Positions 1 through 8,242 are shown, numbered from the stretch's first letter. The stretch is DNA of 64,000 nucleotides from Bacteroidales bacterium (GCA_016285355.1 JAEEQP010000012.1:19172-83171); one strand, 5' to 3'. Translations and numbers: made by a program. The notes: generated by a model not told the origin, from the letters alone.

Positions 1-28
1 TTCCAGTAATTAATGCAGTTTTTGACAT
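1..28 (-). CDS. Start of a GDP-mannose 4,6-dehydratase-like gene (partial)
   Basis: The minus strand opens with ATG at 28 and reads MSKTALITG before running off the window. This is the start of the Rossmann beta strand and of the TGxxGxxG nucleotide-binding loop found in short-chain (extended) NAD-dependent dehydratases; the KTALITG opening is typical of GDP-mannose 4,6-dehydratase (Gmd). It lies beyond the terminator of the capsule operon and has its own -7-like box. Only nine codons are visible, so the exact enzyme is an inference. Confidence 0.45.
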
Positions 29-52
29 TGTCAATCCAATTGAATATTTGGT

Positions 53-60
53 GCAAAAAT
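53..60 (-). promoter_or_regulatory. -7 box for the gene starting at 28
   Basis: The minus strand reads TATTTTTG here, a match to the Bacteroidota -7 consensus TAnnTTTG, with the ATG 24 bases downstream. No good TTTG -33 box at 19-base spacing was found, so this is a partial match. Confidence 0.45.
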
Positions 61-70
61 AGAAAATAAT

Positions 71-111
71 TAAAAACAAAAAGACGAATCCAAGAAAACC
101 TTGAATTCGTC
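71..111 (-). terminator. Intrinsic terminator of the capsule operon
   Basis: On the minus strand an inverted repeat (arms starting GACGAATTCAAGG and ending CTTGGATTCGTC, four-base TTTT loop) at 83-111 is followed directly by a T-rich run (TTTTTGTTTTT, 72-82). It lies about 30 bases past the stop of the DegT aminotransferase gene and marks the end of the long minus-strand transcript. Confidence 0.7.
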
Positions 112-142
112 CTTTATGAAACACGAAATATTATTCTATCGT

Positions 143-1393
143 TTATAAAATCGCCTCTTTGATGCAATCCACAATATACTTCACATCTTCATCGCTAACA
201 TACGGCCCACTAGGCAAGCACATGCCTACCTTGAACAAGGCTTCTGAAACACCATTCACATACGCTGGTGTATCCTTGTAAACAGGTTGCTTGTGCATAG
301 GTTTCCAAAGAGGCCTTGCCTCGATGCCTGCTTGGTCGAGAAAGACGCGCAAGGCTTCTACATTATCATTAGGTTCGCAGTCCGTGTGGGCACTGTCCGA
401 GGCATGAACCACGCCACCAGCACCACCTACAGCACCTTGGACAACTGTCTTATAGGCGTTTTCTTGTCCCTTGATGCGGATGCTTGGGTCAATCGTGAGG
501 GTGTTGAGCCAGAAATTGCAGTCGTATCTTTCATCGGGGTTGCCGTGGACTTCGATGCCTTTCACATCCTTCAGCAGTTCCTTGTAAAGTTCAAAGACAT
601 GCTTGTGGTGGACAATATGGTCATTGGCTACGGTCATTTGGCCACGACCTATACCTGCACAGATGTTAGACATGCGGTAGTTGTAGCCAATAGCTTCGTG
701 TTGGTAATAAGGATAAGCCTCTCGTGCTTGGGTGGCATACCACATGATCTTATTCTTCGCCTCGGCATCCGCGCAGACCAAAGCGCCGCCACCCGAGGTG
801 GTAATCATCTTGTTGCCGTTGAACGACAGCACACCATACTTGCCAAATGTGCCAAGGACTTGACCTTTCCAACGACTGCCAAAGCCTTCCGCTGCGTCTT
901 CAATCACAGGGATGTCATAGCGGTTGGCTATCTCCATGATGCGGTCAACGTTGTAGGGCATGCCATAGAGCGCCACGGGCACAATGGCTTTTGGCTTCTT
1001 GCCCGTCTTGGCAATCCTATCCTTGATGGCTTTTTCAAGAAGCTCAGGATCCATGTTCCAGGTATCCTTTTCGCTGTCGATGAACACAGGAATGCCTCCC
1101 AAATACGTAATCGGGTGCGATGAGGCACAGAAGGTGAACGACTGCACGCACACCTCGTCGCCAGGCTGCACGCCGCAGGCAATCAAAGCCAAATGTACGG
1201 CCGCCGTACCAGCGGAGAGGGCCACCACCCTTTTGTTCTGACCCACGAAAGCCTCGAGGTCTTTTTCAAATCCGTTGACGTTAGGTCCAAGTGGCACCAC
1301 CCAATTGGTGTCGAAAGCTTCTTGGATATACTTTTGTTCAAGTCCTGCTTCGCTCATGTGGGCTAGGCAGAGGTAAATGCGATTGTTTGACAT
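143..1393 (-). CDS. DegT/DnrJ/EryC1 family sugar aminotransferase
   Basis: PLP-dependent aminotransferase of the DegT/DnrJ/EryC1/StrS family, expected to aminate a keto-sugar nucleotide (PglE/PseC-type reaction) for the surface polysaccharide. About 416 residues, normal for the family. The likely PLP lysine is near residue 195 in SFNGNKMITTSGGG, and the EDAAEG and SAGTAAVH motifs of the cofactor pocket are present. An upstream in-frame extension of seven residues exists, but the ATG at 1393 begins the conserved N-terminus (MSNNRIYLCLAHMSEAG). It is the last gene of the minus-strand capsule operon, just before the terminator. Two fragments of the same 5' end lie upstream (1671-1740 and 2482-2575), which suggests that the gene has been swapped by recombination. 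The substrate cannot be read from sequence. Confidence 0.9.
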   Translation of the reverse strand: MSNNRIYLCLAHMSEAGLEQKYIQEAFDTNWVVPLGPNVNGFEKDLEAFVGQNKRVVALSAGTAAVHLALIACGVQPGDEVCVQSFTFCASSHPITYLGGIPVFIDSEKDTWNMDPELLEKAIKDRIAKTGKKPKAIVPVALYGMPYNVDRIMEIANRYDIPVIEDAAEGFGSRWKGQVLGTFGKYGVLSFNGNKMITTSGGGALVCADAEAKNKIMWYATQAREAYPYYQHEAIGYNYRMSNICAGIGRGQMTVANDHIVHHKHVFELYKELLKDVKGIEVHGNPDERYDCNFWLNTLTIDPSIRIKGQENAYKTVVQGAVGGAGGVVHASDSAHTDCEPNDNVEALRVFLDQAGIEARPLWKPMHKQPVYKDTPAYVNGVSEALFKVGMCLPSGPYVSDEDVKYIVDCIKEAIL

Positions 1394-1525
1394 AATAATA
1401 AAGAATCTTTCCATCGCTATTAAAGCGACAAATAATCATGTTTTTATTGAATGTTACTGGTTGCTTATATATTCTGTAGCAAGAATTCTCTCGCTGGATT
1501 GACAATAATACCAGAATCGTGAATC

Positions 1526-1595
1526 AGTGCGGCATTGCTTTGCCTAATTGACCAACGATTTTATTAATGTAATCTTTCCGCTCAATTATCTCCAT
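1526..1595 (-). pseudogene. N-terminal remnant of an AAA ATPase-like gene
   Basis: An ATG at 1595 starts a 23-codon reading frame, MEIIERKDYINKIVGQLGKA and three more residues, then stops. The opening resembles the N-terminus of Bacteroidota AAA/DUF4143 ATPases, just before where their P-loop would be. The rest of the gene is absent. The surrounding stretch 1394-1749 holds no intact gene, only this and the DegT remnant. Assignment rests on pattern memory of a short peptide. Confidence 0.3.
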
Positions 1596-1670
1596 AAATA
1601 GATTTTTTTGTAAAAATACAAAAAGTTCTCAATATAAATAGAAGTTTTTTGTTATAGGAGGTTTTTTTAT

Positions 1671-1740
1671 CGGCACCATACTAGTTAGTGTCGAAGGCTT
1701 TCTATATGTACTTTTGTTTATTTTATTGCCTACTTCATTG
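1671..1740 (-). pseudogene. Decayed copy of the DegT gene 5' region
   Basis: The stretch aligns base for base with 1293-1357 inside the intact DegT gene: shared blocks include GGCACCA, AGTGTCGAA, CTTTTGTT and the final CTTC/CAT. It carries many substitutions and no open frame. It is an older remnant of the same gene end seen in fresher form at 2482-2575. Confidence 0.6.
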
Positions 1741-1749
1741 AACTGATGT

Positions 1750-2253
1750 TTATTGTTCAGGTTTGCCAAAGTCTTTTTGGAGCCCTTCAGCAATCATTTC
1801 TGCGTATTTCTGATGCTCTTTATGGTAGATAACATGGAAATAGAAAATTTCCGCCACGCCTTCAACCTTCACCACATTATTGCAAAAGTCATCAATATGG
1901 TGATGGTTCATATACCTTTCAAACATAGCTGTGAACAATCTGCTACGATATTCCTGAACAGGCATTTTCTTTTTTGTAGCAGGTAAGAAACTGATAAAAT
2001 CGCAGAAAAAAGTTAATATGACATTCTGATACCTGTTCATCAAGTCCGCAATACACTCCTCAATTTGAGCTAACACTTTTCCACTTGTAACATTGACTCC
2101 CTTTACACGAGCCAAAGCTATCTCCGCCACTTCAATTCCAACGCTATTCATCTCTTCTAACAACGCGTCAGCGATAATCCCGTTACAGTCTGTCGTAAAT
2201 TTCAGTTTGTATTCGTCGCCACTCTCTGAATAAATGGTGTATATTTCCGTCAT
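1750..2253 (-). CDS. Uncharacterised 167-aa protein of the 47/167-aa cassette
   Basis: I do not recognise the family. About 167 residues, no signal peptide or membrane segment, mildly acidic with a hydrophobic middle (residues about 75-95) and a C-terminus rich in aromatic and charged residues. The ATG at 2253 overlaps the stop of the upstream 47-aa frame in a TGATG junction, so the two are probably translationally coupled; the listed frame can be extended to a TTG at 2256 but ATG is preferred. The pair has its own promoter-like box and is bracketed by duplicated DegT 5' sequence, so it looks like a cargo cassette and not a polysaccharide enzyme. A toxin-antitoxin or defence role is possible but not shown. 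Confidence 0.7.
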   Translation of the reverse strand: MTEIYTIYSESGDEYKLKFTTDCNGIIADALLEEMNSVGIEVAEIALARVKGVNVTSGKVLAQIEECIADLMNRYQNVILTFFCDFISFLPATKKKMPVQEYRSRLFTAMFERYMNHHHIDDFCNNVVKVEGVAEIFYFHVIYHKEHQKYAEMIAEGLQKDFGKPEQ

Positions 2254-2396
2254 CAAACACAGATTACTTTAGTTGGTTCTGTATCATCGGAACACAATTC
2301 TCTCAACGACAGATACTTCTGGACACCTATCCAACGGATATACTCTTCAAGTTTCCTTGAAGGGTTTTTGATAGTTATTGTCTTTGTATTACACAT
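2253..2396 (-). CDS. Small 47-aa protein coupled to the 167-aa gene
   Basis: ATG at 2396, stop TGA at 2253-2255 sharing its A with the ATG of the next gene (TGATG). The product opens MCNTKTITIKNP and continues with a charged, probably helical stretch (KLEEYIRWIG). No known domain recognised. Support comes from the coupled junction, from the promoter-like box 22 bases upstream of the start, and from the position at the head of the cassette. It could be the small partner (for example an antidote) of the 167-aa protein; this is inference. Confidence 0.5.
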   Translation of the reverse strand: MCNTKTITIKNPSRKLEEYIRWIGVQKYLSLRELCSDDTEPTKVICV

Positions 2397-2417
2397 GATG
2401 AAAATTGTTTTATGCCG

Positions 2418-2448
2418 CAAAAATACATCTTTTTTCTAAAACAGCAAG
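2418..2448 (-). promoter_or_regulatory. Bacteroidota-type promoter of the 47/167-aa cassette
   Basis: The minus strand reads CTTG (2445-2448), 19 bases, then TATTTTTG (2418-2425). This is one mismatch from TTTG-N19-TAnnTTTG. The start codon of the 47-aa gene is 22 bases downstream. It implies that the cassette can be expressed separately from the capsule operon. Confidence 0.6.
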
Positions 2449-2481
2449 TTTTTCTAAAACAATTTTAATCCATTTTAGTAT

Positions 2482-2575
2482 CCCCCCAGTTGGTGTCGAA
2501 AGCTTCTTGGATATACTTTTGTTCAAGTCCTGCTTCGCTCATGTGAGCTAGGCATAAATAGATTCTTTTATTCAT
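2482..2575 (-). pseudogene. Truncated DegT aminotransferase gene, 5' end only
   Basis: An ATG at 2575 starts a frame that reads MNKRIYLCLAHMSEAGLEQK and continues YIQEAFDTN before homology ends near 2482. It is nearly identical to the N-terminus of the intact DegT gene at 1393. It lies 25 bases past the stop of the sugar transferase gene, where an operon neighbour would be expected. It therefore appears to be what is left of the original DegT gene after insertion of the cassette plus a second DegT allele. Confidence 0.8.
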
Positions 2576-2599
2576 ATTTCAAATAGTTTATTTCGTTAT

Positions 2600-3253
2600 T
2601 TAAATTGTTTCTCCTGCGTATTCAATATTATTGCCCAATACGGTGGCAAATATCATTTTGATGTCCATCCAAAAAGAGTAATGCCTATAATAATAGCAAT
2701 TTAACCGCACCTTATCTGGATAAATAACCTTGTCGTTATATTCCACGGCTATCTCCTGCATCTCTCTGGTATCACCTTCCTTTTGTTTCTTCGCCACATA
2801 TTCTGAAATCATCTCATCCTCCAAGCGATACTTCAAAGTTGCGGGACCAGTAATACCTGGGCGCAGTTTCAACACATCACGGTCATCGCCTTCCAACTTG
2901 TCGGCATAGCCCGGAACATCAGGGCGAGGTCCAACAAAGCTCATGTTGCCAATGAGTACATCCCACAGACCGGGGAGCTCATCTAGCTTATAGTGACGCA
3001 ATTTTGCTCCCAATGGAGTAATCCTGCTATCACCAGCCACACTTACCGTGCTGCCATTATGTTTAACAGTCATTGTGCGAAACTTGTGGCATTTGAACAG
3101 CTTGCCGCCTTTGCCGACTCTCTTTTGTACAAAGAATGCCGGACCACCCGGCATTTTGACTTTCACTAAAATGGCCACGATGATCAAGACAGGCCACAAA
3201 AACAAAAGGCCGATGAAGGAAACTACTCGGTCGAAGAGAAATTTAAGGAGCAT
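2600..3253 (-). CDS. Initiating sugar phosphotransferase (PglC/WcaJ C-terminal type)
   Basis: Monotopic phosphoglycosyltransferase that transfers a sugar phosphate from a UDP-sugar to undecaprenyl phosphate, the first membrane step of repeat-unit assembly. 217 residues, the size of the short PglC-type enzymes. The N-terminal re-entrant hydrophobic helix (residues about 5-32), the basic KFRTM motif, the DELPGLWDVL block and the NMSFVGPRP signature are all present. It lies 6 bases after the GT2 gene in the operon. The sugar carried is not predictable from sequence. Confidence 0.92.
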   Translation of the reverse strand: MLLKFLFDRVVSFIGLLFLWPVLIIVAILVKVKMPGGPAFFVQKRVGKGGKLFKCHKFRTMTVKHNGSTVSVAGDSRITPLGAKLRHYKLDELPGLWDVLIGNMSFVGPRPDVPGYADKLEGDDRDVLKLRPGITGPATLKYRLEDEMISEYVAKKQKEGDTREMQEIAVEYNDKVIYPDKVRLNCYYYRHYSFWMDIKMIFATVLGNNIEYAGETI

Positions 3254-3259
3254 GATATA

Positions 3260-4249
3260 TTATCGTTTCTTAAAAGGCAAAGAAAGAATACCCATCAGCG
3301 AGCCCCAGCCGTAGCTGCAATGCAGGGTGATGAAGCTCCAAAGAAGATAGAAAAAGTTTAATCTCTTCGTGACGGCAAGTTTGGCGCTGACAGCACCCAA
3401 GGCCAAGAGATAGACCAACAGCACAAAGGCAGAGAGCAATAAAGCAGGATGCCAGAATATACCCACTATAGCAGGAAGGATGACTCCCAATACAAACAAC
3501 AACGGAATGAAATGGCGCAGCGACAGCGACTTCATCTGACGGGTGTAATACACGGTAAGGATGTTCCACTTACCGTTGCCGAAGTTGTTTTTGGCCAGAC
3601 CGCTGAAGGTCTCACGGGCGAGGTAGGTGCAGAAGGTGTCGGGGATGATATAGATCTTGCCGCCGCCGTTGATGATGCGCTTGCTCAGCTCGATGTCCTG
3701 ATTACGCACCAGACGCACATCGTACAAGCCATATTTCTCAAACACCCGCTTGGGCCAGCAGCCGAAAGGCACGGTATCCACTTCTTTCACACCGTCGATT
3801 CCGGTGCGGAAGGCAGAGTTGCCCACACCGAACTTGTTGCTCAGCACCTCGCGGATGGCGAGTGTCTTGGGGGTCTTGTTGAGCACATCCGTCTTGCACA
3901 CGCAGCCCACATTCTCGGCATCCAGTTCCTTCAGCCGCTTGACGATGGCCGAGCAATAGTTGGGTTCATAGAATGTATGGGCATCGATGCGCATGATGAT
4001 GTCGCCCTTGGCCTCGCTGATGCCTTTGTTCATGGCGTAGGGCACAATCTTGTGCGGATTGTCGAGCACTCGCAAGTATGGGCATTGTGGCAGATAAGAG
4101 GCAATGATTTCCCTTGTACGGTCGGTGCTCATGCCATCCACAAAGAGGACCTCCAGATCGTCTTTGGGATAGTCTTGAGCCATGATGGACTCAATGCAAC
4201 GGGCGATGTATTTCTCCTCGTTGTATATGGGGCAGATGATGGTAAGCAT
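3260..4249 (-). CDS. Family 2 glycosyltransferase with C-terminal membrane helices
   Basis: GT-A fold inverting glycosyltransferase, ExoA-like. The N-terminus MLTIICPIYNEEKYIARCIE is the GT2 signature; DGMSTDRT and the metal-binding MRIDAH (DxD-type, about residues 90-95) follow, and a QDIELSKR block with the catalytic ED/QD-type acid near residue 184. The last 90 residues contain three or four hydrophobic helices that anchor it in the inner membrane. Two bases separate it from the upstream deacetylase gene, so the two are tightly coupled. It most likely adds one sugar to the lipid-linked repeat unit. Confidence 0.9.
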   Translation of the reverse strand: MLTIICPIYNEEKYIARCIESIMAQDYPKDDLEVLFVDGMSTDRTREIIASYLPQCPYLRVLDNPHKIVPYAMNKGISEAKGDIIMRIDAHTFYEPNYCSAIVKRLKELDAENVGCVCKTDVLNKTPKTLAIREVLSNKFGVGNSAFRTGIDGVKEVDTVPFGCWPKRVFEKYGLYDVRLVRNQDIELSKRIINGGGKIYIIPDTFCTYLARETFSGLAKNNFGNGKWNILTVYYTRQMKSLSLRHFIPLLFVLGVILPAIVGIFWHPALLLSAFVLLVYLLALGAVSAKLAVTKRLNFFYLLWSFITLHCSYGWGSLMGILSLPFKKR

Positions 4250-4251
4250 AT

Positions 4252-4974
4252 TCAGTGATGCAATATTTTAGCCTTAAGTTTATCATACGACTCCCCCAGC
4301 ACCCCCTTCACCACATTCAGCATCTGCCACTTCAAGGCCATTTTCAGCCTACAACCTTTGCTGTCCACAATTCTCAGAACATCCTCGGTGGTCATGTTTT
4401 CATGCACCACATAGCGGCCAATGACGTTGTGATTTTGAAATAACTTGGTTTTTGTGGTGGGCTGGGAAGTGTAAATATCGGTGAAGCCACACTTGATGGC
4501 TTCCTCCACAATGGTCTTTGAAGTATAGCCGTTAGGGATGGACATGGGCAAGTCTTTCTTTCCCAATATGTCTTCCAGGATGTCATACGATTTCTGCCAC
4601 TCTTCGCGAATTTCTTCCTTTGATAGCTTGGTGAAGATTTCAGGATGGGTATGCGAATGGGATCCTACCACATGCCCTCTTTCGGCTAACGCTTTTACCT
4701 GTTCTTTTGTAAGAAATCCTGACGTGCCGATATATTTAGTGCTGATAAAAAACACCCCTTTGAAGCCATACTTCTCCAATAGGGGTGCCGCTTTGGTAAG
4801 AAACGATTCACCGCCATCATCGAAGGTAAAGACCACGTCCTTGCCTTGAAGAGTTTTCACTTGCTCCTCAAAGGCACATTCCTCTACCTTGTATTGGAAA
4901 GCATTTTTATTTTGGAAACCACTTGACTTGTCGTTTTTGGTGACAATGTCGTGGTACATTAAGACTACGCTCAT
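4252..4974 (-). CDS. Polysaccharide deacetylase (NodB homology domain)
   Basis: Carbohydrate esterase 4 family, predicted to remove N- or O-acetyl groups from the glycan. 240 residues. The metal-binding and catalytic Asp pair is in VVFTFDDGG (D52, D53) and the zinc histidines are in SHSHTHP (about residues 103-109); a YTS-type C-terminal segment follows. No signal peptide is seen, so it probably acts in the cytoplasm on a lipid-linked or nucleotide precursor, unlike secreted family members. It sits between the acyltransferase and GT2 genes. Confidence 0.88.
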   Translation of the reverse strand: MSVVLMYHDIVTKNDKSSGFQNKNAFQYKVEECAFEEQVKTLQGKDVVFTFDDGGESFLTKAAPLLEKYGFKGVFFISTKYIGTSGFLTKEQVKALAERGHVVGSHSHTHPEIFTKLSKEEIREEWQKSYDILEDILGKKDLPMSIPNGYTSKTIVEEAIKCGFTDIYTSQPTTKTKLFQNHNVIGRYVVHENMTTEDVLRIVDSKGCRLKMALKWQMLNVVKGVLGESYDKLKAKILHH

Positions 4975-5008
4975 ATCTGATTTTCTTTTATTCTAAATAT
5001 GTCAAGCC

Positions 5009-5106
5009 TCACTCATCGTCATTGACCGTAACCAAGGCACCAACACTAACGTCAATCATCTCATTGCCGTAGAAAATCCAATTAATAGTTTTTCCTATAT
5101 TTTTCC
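5009..5106 (-). pseudogene. Possible 3' remnant of a lost capsule gene
   Basis: The 175-base gap between the deacetylase and acyltransferase genes contains an open minus-strand stretch without a start. It reads NWIFYGNEMIDVSVGALVTV and stops at 5009-5011. The codon pattern looks protein-coding and the upstream end is closed by a stop. I cannot name the parent gene. It may be another recombination footprint like those at 2482 and 8195. Confidence 0.3.
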
Positions 5107-5149
5107 ACTATTACTTTGAGTCATCAATTGTTCGCTTTTTAAGAACTAT

Positions 5150-6202
5150 TTAATTGAGACAACCATCCGACTTTCTATTATATTTTAGATAGATTTTGTT
5201 TAAAAAATTATAGATATATTTATTGTAAAACCAAACAACAGGTATTAGACATATAACGACAACAATATCAGCCATCAACGCATAAAAAATATTAGATTCT
5301 ACCGGAAAAAAACGCAAATACTTAACACCAACAAAACGCACAATTCTCAAAATGGGTTGATGAAATGCATAGATTGCAAGAGTATTACGACCTAACCAAC
5401 TCAGAATCCCAATTTTTCGATCAACCAAAAAATAAAAGAAAGTTATTAATGCCAATATTCCTAAAAAAGACAATAACTCAAAAATGAAAATATTACCAAA
5501 TCTATTTGCTCCCATATTCACTTTGTTGTTTAAAACAATAGACAAGGCAATGTATAAGGCGATGAGAATGAGACTGACAAAACAAAACAATAATTTATAT
5601 TGTCTTGAAGTTTTACCATGCTCCTCCAACACCCTATAGACCATATTACCGACCCAAAAAAATTGTAATGCTACAAAAGCAATGTTAAAGCCCCATGGAA
5701 AATTTGTTTTAAAGCAGAAACCGCAACATGCCAATAAAATAACGACAATAAATTGCCCTCCCCTTTTTTCAATCCGACTAATCAGGAAGAACAACACTTC
5801 TGTTACAAATAAACAAGGCAAAAACCATAGAATTACGTTGTGTTCCATTAAACCATTCCACTGTGCGCCATAAACCATACCTACCAGAGGTTGCCACCAA
5901 TTAAGATCAACTGGTCGGAAACGCCTTTCAACTAACAACCAATATAACCACGTTACAAGATAAAAGAAAACATAGGGGATTACCAATGTGTTAAACCGAC
6001 TTTTAAGAAATGTCTCCCAAGTGTATTTCTTCTCATTGCAAACCAAACCCGAAAGGAAGAAAAACAAAGGCATATGGAAACTATAAATAATTAACCAAGA
6101 ATTATTGGTAAGCAAAGTATGCCCTAAAATGACAAGGCAAATTGCTACACCCTTGCAATTATCTATCCACTGTACCCTTTCTTTATACGTTGTATCTATC
6201 AT
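5150..6202 (-). CDS. Acyltransferase 3 family membrane O-acyltransferase
   Basis: Integral membrane O-acyltransferase (OatA/WecH/ExoZ family), expected to acetylate hydroxyls on the polysaccharide from cytoplasmic acetyl-CoA. 350 residues with about ten hydrophobic helices. The family catalytic histidine is in LVILGHT (about residue 27) and the FFLSG motif follows near residue 48. It begins 10 bases after the GNAT gene and belongs to the same operon. AT-rich composition compared with the sugar-nucleotide genes suggests lateral origin of this part of the locus. Confidence 0.9.
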   Translation of the reverse strand: MIDTTYKERVQWIDNCKGVAICLVILGHTLLTNNSWLIIYSFHMPLFFFLSGLVCNEKKYTWETFLKSRFNTLVIPYVFFYLVTWLYWLLVERRFRPVDLNWWQPLVGMVYGAQWNGLMEHNVILWFLPCLFVTEVLFFLISRIEKRGGQFIVVILLACCGFCFKTNFPWGFNIAFVALQFFWVGNMVYRVLEEHGKTSRQYKLLFCFVSLILIALYIALSIVLNNKVNMGANRFGNIFIFELLSFLGILALITFFYFLVDRKIGILSWLGRNTLAIYAFHQPILRIVRFVGVKYLRFFPVESNIFYALMADIVVVICLIPVVWFYNKYIYNFLNKIYLKYNRKSDGCLN

Positions 6203-6212
6203 ACATTTTCAT

Positions 6213-7235
6213 TTAGTCCAAATCAAAAAAAGACAGATTCCATTTCTTATCCGAAAAAGCCTCGGTGTTCTGCTTGATTATAAATGGATTGGGATGTGAA
6301 GATTTTAAGAAAAGCAATCCTTTCAGAGCTGAAGCAAATTCTGTTTCGGGCATAGCCCATACGCGGATAAATGCTATGTGTGGATATTTCTGTGCAAAAT
6401 ATTTGGCTAACAAAGCTACTGCTTTTTTAAGAGAAATGGATGACCCTTCTGGGAGAACACATTTTTCTATCTTAATAATCTGGGAACCCTCATACTCTCC
6501 AAAGCTGTATATACAAGAGGCTATGGGGTTATTATCACTCTTTATGGAAAGTGTTTTTATGCCTTTATATGACTCTTTCCATTTGAACAATTCATAAGAA
6601 TGTGTTACCGATAAAACATCCCTGTCATCATCCCAAAACAAATTATCAAATCCACATTCCTCAATCTTAAATCTCTGATAGCCTCGACCATAAAACCAAA
6701 TGCCCACTTTTTGGATGAAAATACACCTTCCTAATAATTGAAGCAATTTTTTGCTTTTAAACAGGCCTTTTGCAAACTCCTTAGCGTTATTCACCATGAC
6801 ATAGTTGTTCATGCCGAAAAGAGTATCCCAGCCCATTTTCTTAAACCCTGGATACGAATTGATGTAGTTTGGGAAACCAATTACTGCTTGGTACTTGGTG
6901 TTTTTGAAAATATAATCAACAGCGAACCTCACCACTTTTGACCAAATGCCTTTCCCTTGATACTCCGGAAGCACACCACTTTCGCAAGACTGCAACATTG
7001 GAATAGCCTTCCCTTTGTACTGGTATTCAACAGGCATATATGAATTCATTCCAACAAGTTTTCCATCATGATATGCGCCAAAAACCAACGAATCCCCTAA
7101 TGGGTTTTCGTAATGCTTTTTTACCCAAATAGCATTATTTTCTTCATAGTCCTTGGTTGCATTAAATGCGGCACGGTAAACAACCAATTGGTCGGGAAGG
7201 GTGGTTTTATCTAAAGCTTTAATCTCAAAATCCAT
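6213..7235 (-). CDS. GNAT-family N-acyltransferase
   Basis: GNAT acetyltransferase of about 340 residues. The acetyl-CoA pyrophosphate loop is visible as YQGKGIW (about residues 93-99), preceded by the ESGVLPEYQ strand, and followed by a second domain of unknown role (about 160-340). Start chosen at ATG 7235; the GTG one codon upstream is less likely. Next to TupA-like ligases in the operon, so it may modify an amino group of the polysaccharide or of an attached amino acid. The substrate is not known. Confidence 0.8.
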   Translation of the reverse strand: MDFEIKALDKTTLPDQLVVYRAAFNATKDYEENNAIWVKKHYENPLGDSLVFGAYHDGKLVGMNSYMPVEYQYKGKAIPMLQSCESGVLPEYQGKGIWSKVVRFAVDYIFKNTKYQAVIGFPNYINSYPGFKKMGWDTLFGMNNYVMVNNAKEFAKGLFKSKKLLQLLGRCIFIQKVGIWFYGRGYQRFKIEECGFDNLFWDDDRDVLSVTHSYELFKWKESYKGIKTLSIKSDNNPIASCIYSFGEYEGSQIIKIEKCVLPEGSSISLKKAVALLAKYFAQKYPHIAFIRVWAMPETEFASALKGLLFLKSSHPNPFIIKQNTEAFSDKKWNLSFFDLD

Positions 7236-7254
7236 CACAGTATCTCTTAGGTTG

Positions 7255-8193
7255 TTATTTTTTTACCTCCACACCACTCAAATCAATCAAGCTTCCTGCG
7301 ATTTGCTGGAACTCCTTTGTATAGAAATCCATAATACCGCCATACGACGTAAAAGTCATCTCACCGAAATAAACCTTACCATCAAGATTGTATAAATCAC
7401 AACGAACTACTGGAAATGGTTTAGACAATTTCTCAGCAACCTCCAACATGTGTTCGTATCCATTGGGTTTCGGAATGGGTTTAGCCAAAGTGAAATCAGG
7501 AGTTACCGCACAATACTCTGGTTTTGGATTCCAGTCGCGGTCATACAACAACACTTCCGCGCCATCCTTATTTGTAACAAATCTGTTCATACAAACCCAG
7601 ATGTAATGTACTTTTCCATTGAAACACCAGATTTTATAGTCAATCAGGGTTTGGGAATACTGTTCCGAAATTGGATCGTTAATCAAAACCTCGTCTGCTA
7701 TAACACGATGTGGAACACGTAAATAATGCATCTCAGCGGAAGATGTAATCATGAAATTCTTGTCCAAGTCGTAGTACATCTGCCTGATTTCATTTATATC
7801 GTATTGGCCCTTGTCCCTAATCATTTTTACGCCAGAGCCGTATGTGGTTTTCAATATGAAAGATTGTGGTAAATCAGTAAAATCAATCTGCTGGCCATCG
7901 TCCCACACTTTATACTGTTTGACGAGTATTTCTTCCAAACCGCAATCTTTGATGTAATCCCTCACGGCACACTTGTCTGACAGCCTACTCCATTCTGTAG
8001 TGTCAGTATTAAGTGCCAGCCATAAGATTTTCTCGTTTAAGGTTTGTGGATCTTTAAGGTTTGGAAAACGTTTTTCCCTCATCCAAAATCTAATATTGAT
8101 AATCAGTTTGGGGAATCTAGGGCACATCCAATTAACCAAGACAAACAATGGTTTAAAGATGGTTCTACCTGTTTTTGATGTAATAATATGCAT
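7255..8193 (-). CDS. TupA-like ATP-grasp protein (copy 1)
   Basis: Member of the ATPgrasp_TupA family (about 312 residues), named after TupA of teichuronopeptide synthesis. It is predicted to join an amino acid or other amine to a uronic acid carboxylate with ATP. Visible family features are LNEKILWL, FILKTTYGSG (ATP-binding loop), a central DYKIWCFNG strand and the C-terminal FGEMTF with metal-binding acid. The ATG at 8193 is preferred over TTG 8238: AAGGAGA lies 7-13 bases upstream, and the stretch above it encodes the end of a capA-like gene. One base separates that remnant stop from this ATG. Two more TupA-like genes are in the same operon. Confidence 0.85.
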   Translation of the reverse strand: MHIITSKTGRTIFKPLFVLVNWMCPRFPKLIINIRFWMREKRFPNLKDPQTLNEKILWLALNTDTTEWSRLSDKCAVRDYIKDCGLEEILVKQYKVWDDGQQIDFTDLPQSFILKTTYGSGVKMIRDKGQYDINEIRQMYYDLDKNFMITSSAEMHYLRVPHRVIADEVLINDPISEQYSQTLIDYKIWCFNGKVHYIWVCMNRFVTNKDGAEVLLYDRDWNPKPEYCAVTPDFTLAKPIPKPNGYEHMLEVAEKLSKPFPVVRCDLYNLDGKVYFGEMTFTSYGGIMDFYTKEFQQIAGSLIDLSGVEVKK

Positions 8194-8194
8194 A

Positions 8195-8242
8195 TTATAA
8201 TCTCCTTTTGATAAAATCTTTAATTGTTCCGCCAACAATTAT
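8195..8242 (-). pseudogene. Remnant: last 15 codons of a capA-like gene
   Basis: The minus strand encodes IIVGGTIKDFIKRRL then TAA, one base before the TupA ATG. This closely matches the end of the intact CapA gene at 10292 (VIGGTVKDYIKRRL). The DNA aligns from 8194 to about 8237 with 10291-10334. It indicates that a CapA gene once directly preceded this TupA gene, and that the MBL cassette was inserted between them together with another capA end. Confidence 0.8.

Noticed and set aside
3449..4258. 269-aa plus-strand ORF
   Set aside because: Antisense shadow of the GT2 gene, rich in His/Gly/Asp as expected for an antisense frame; no start context or domain.
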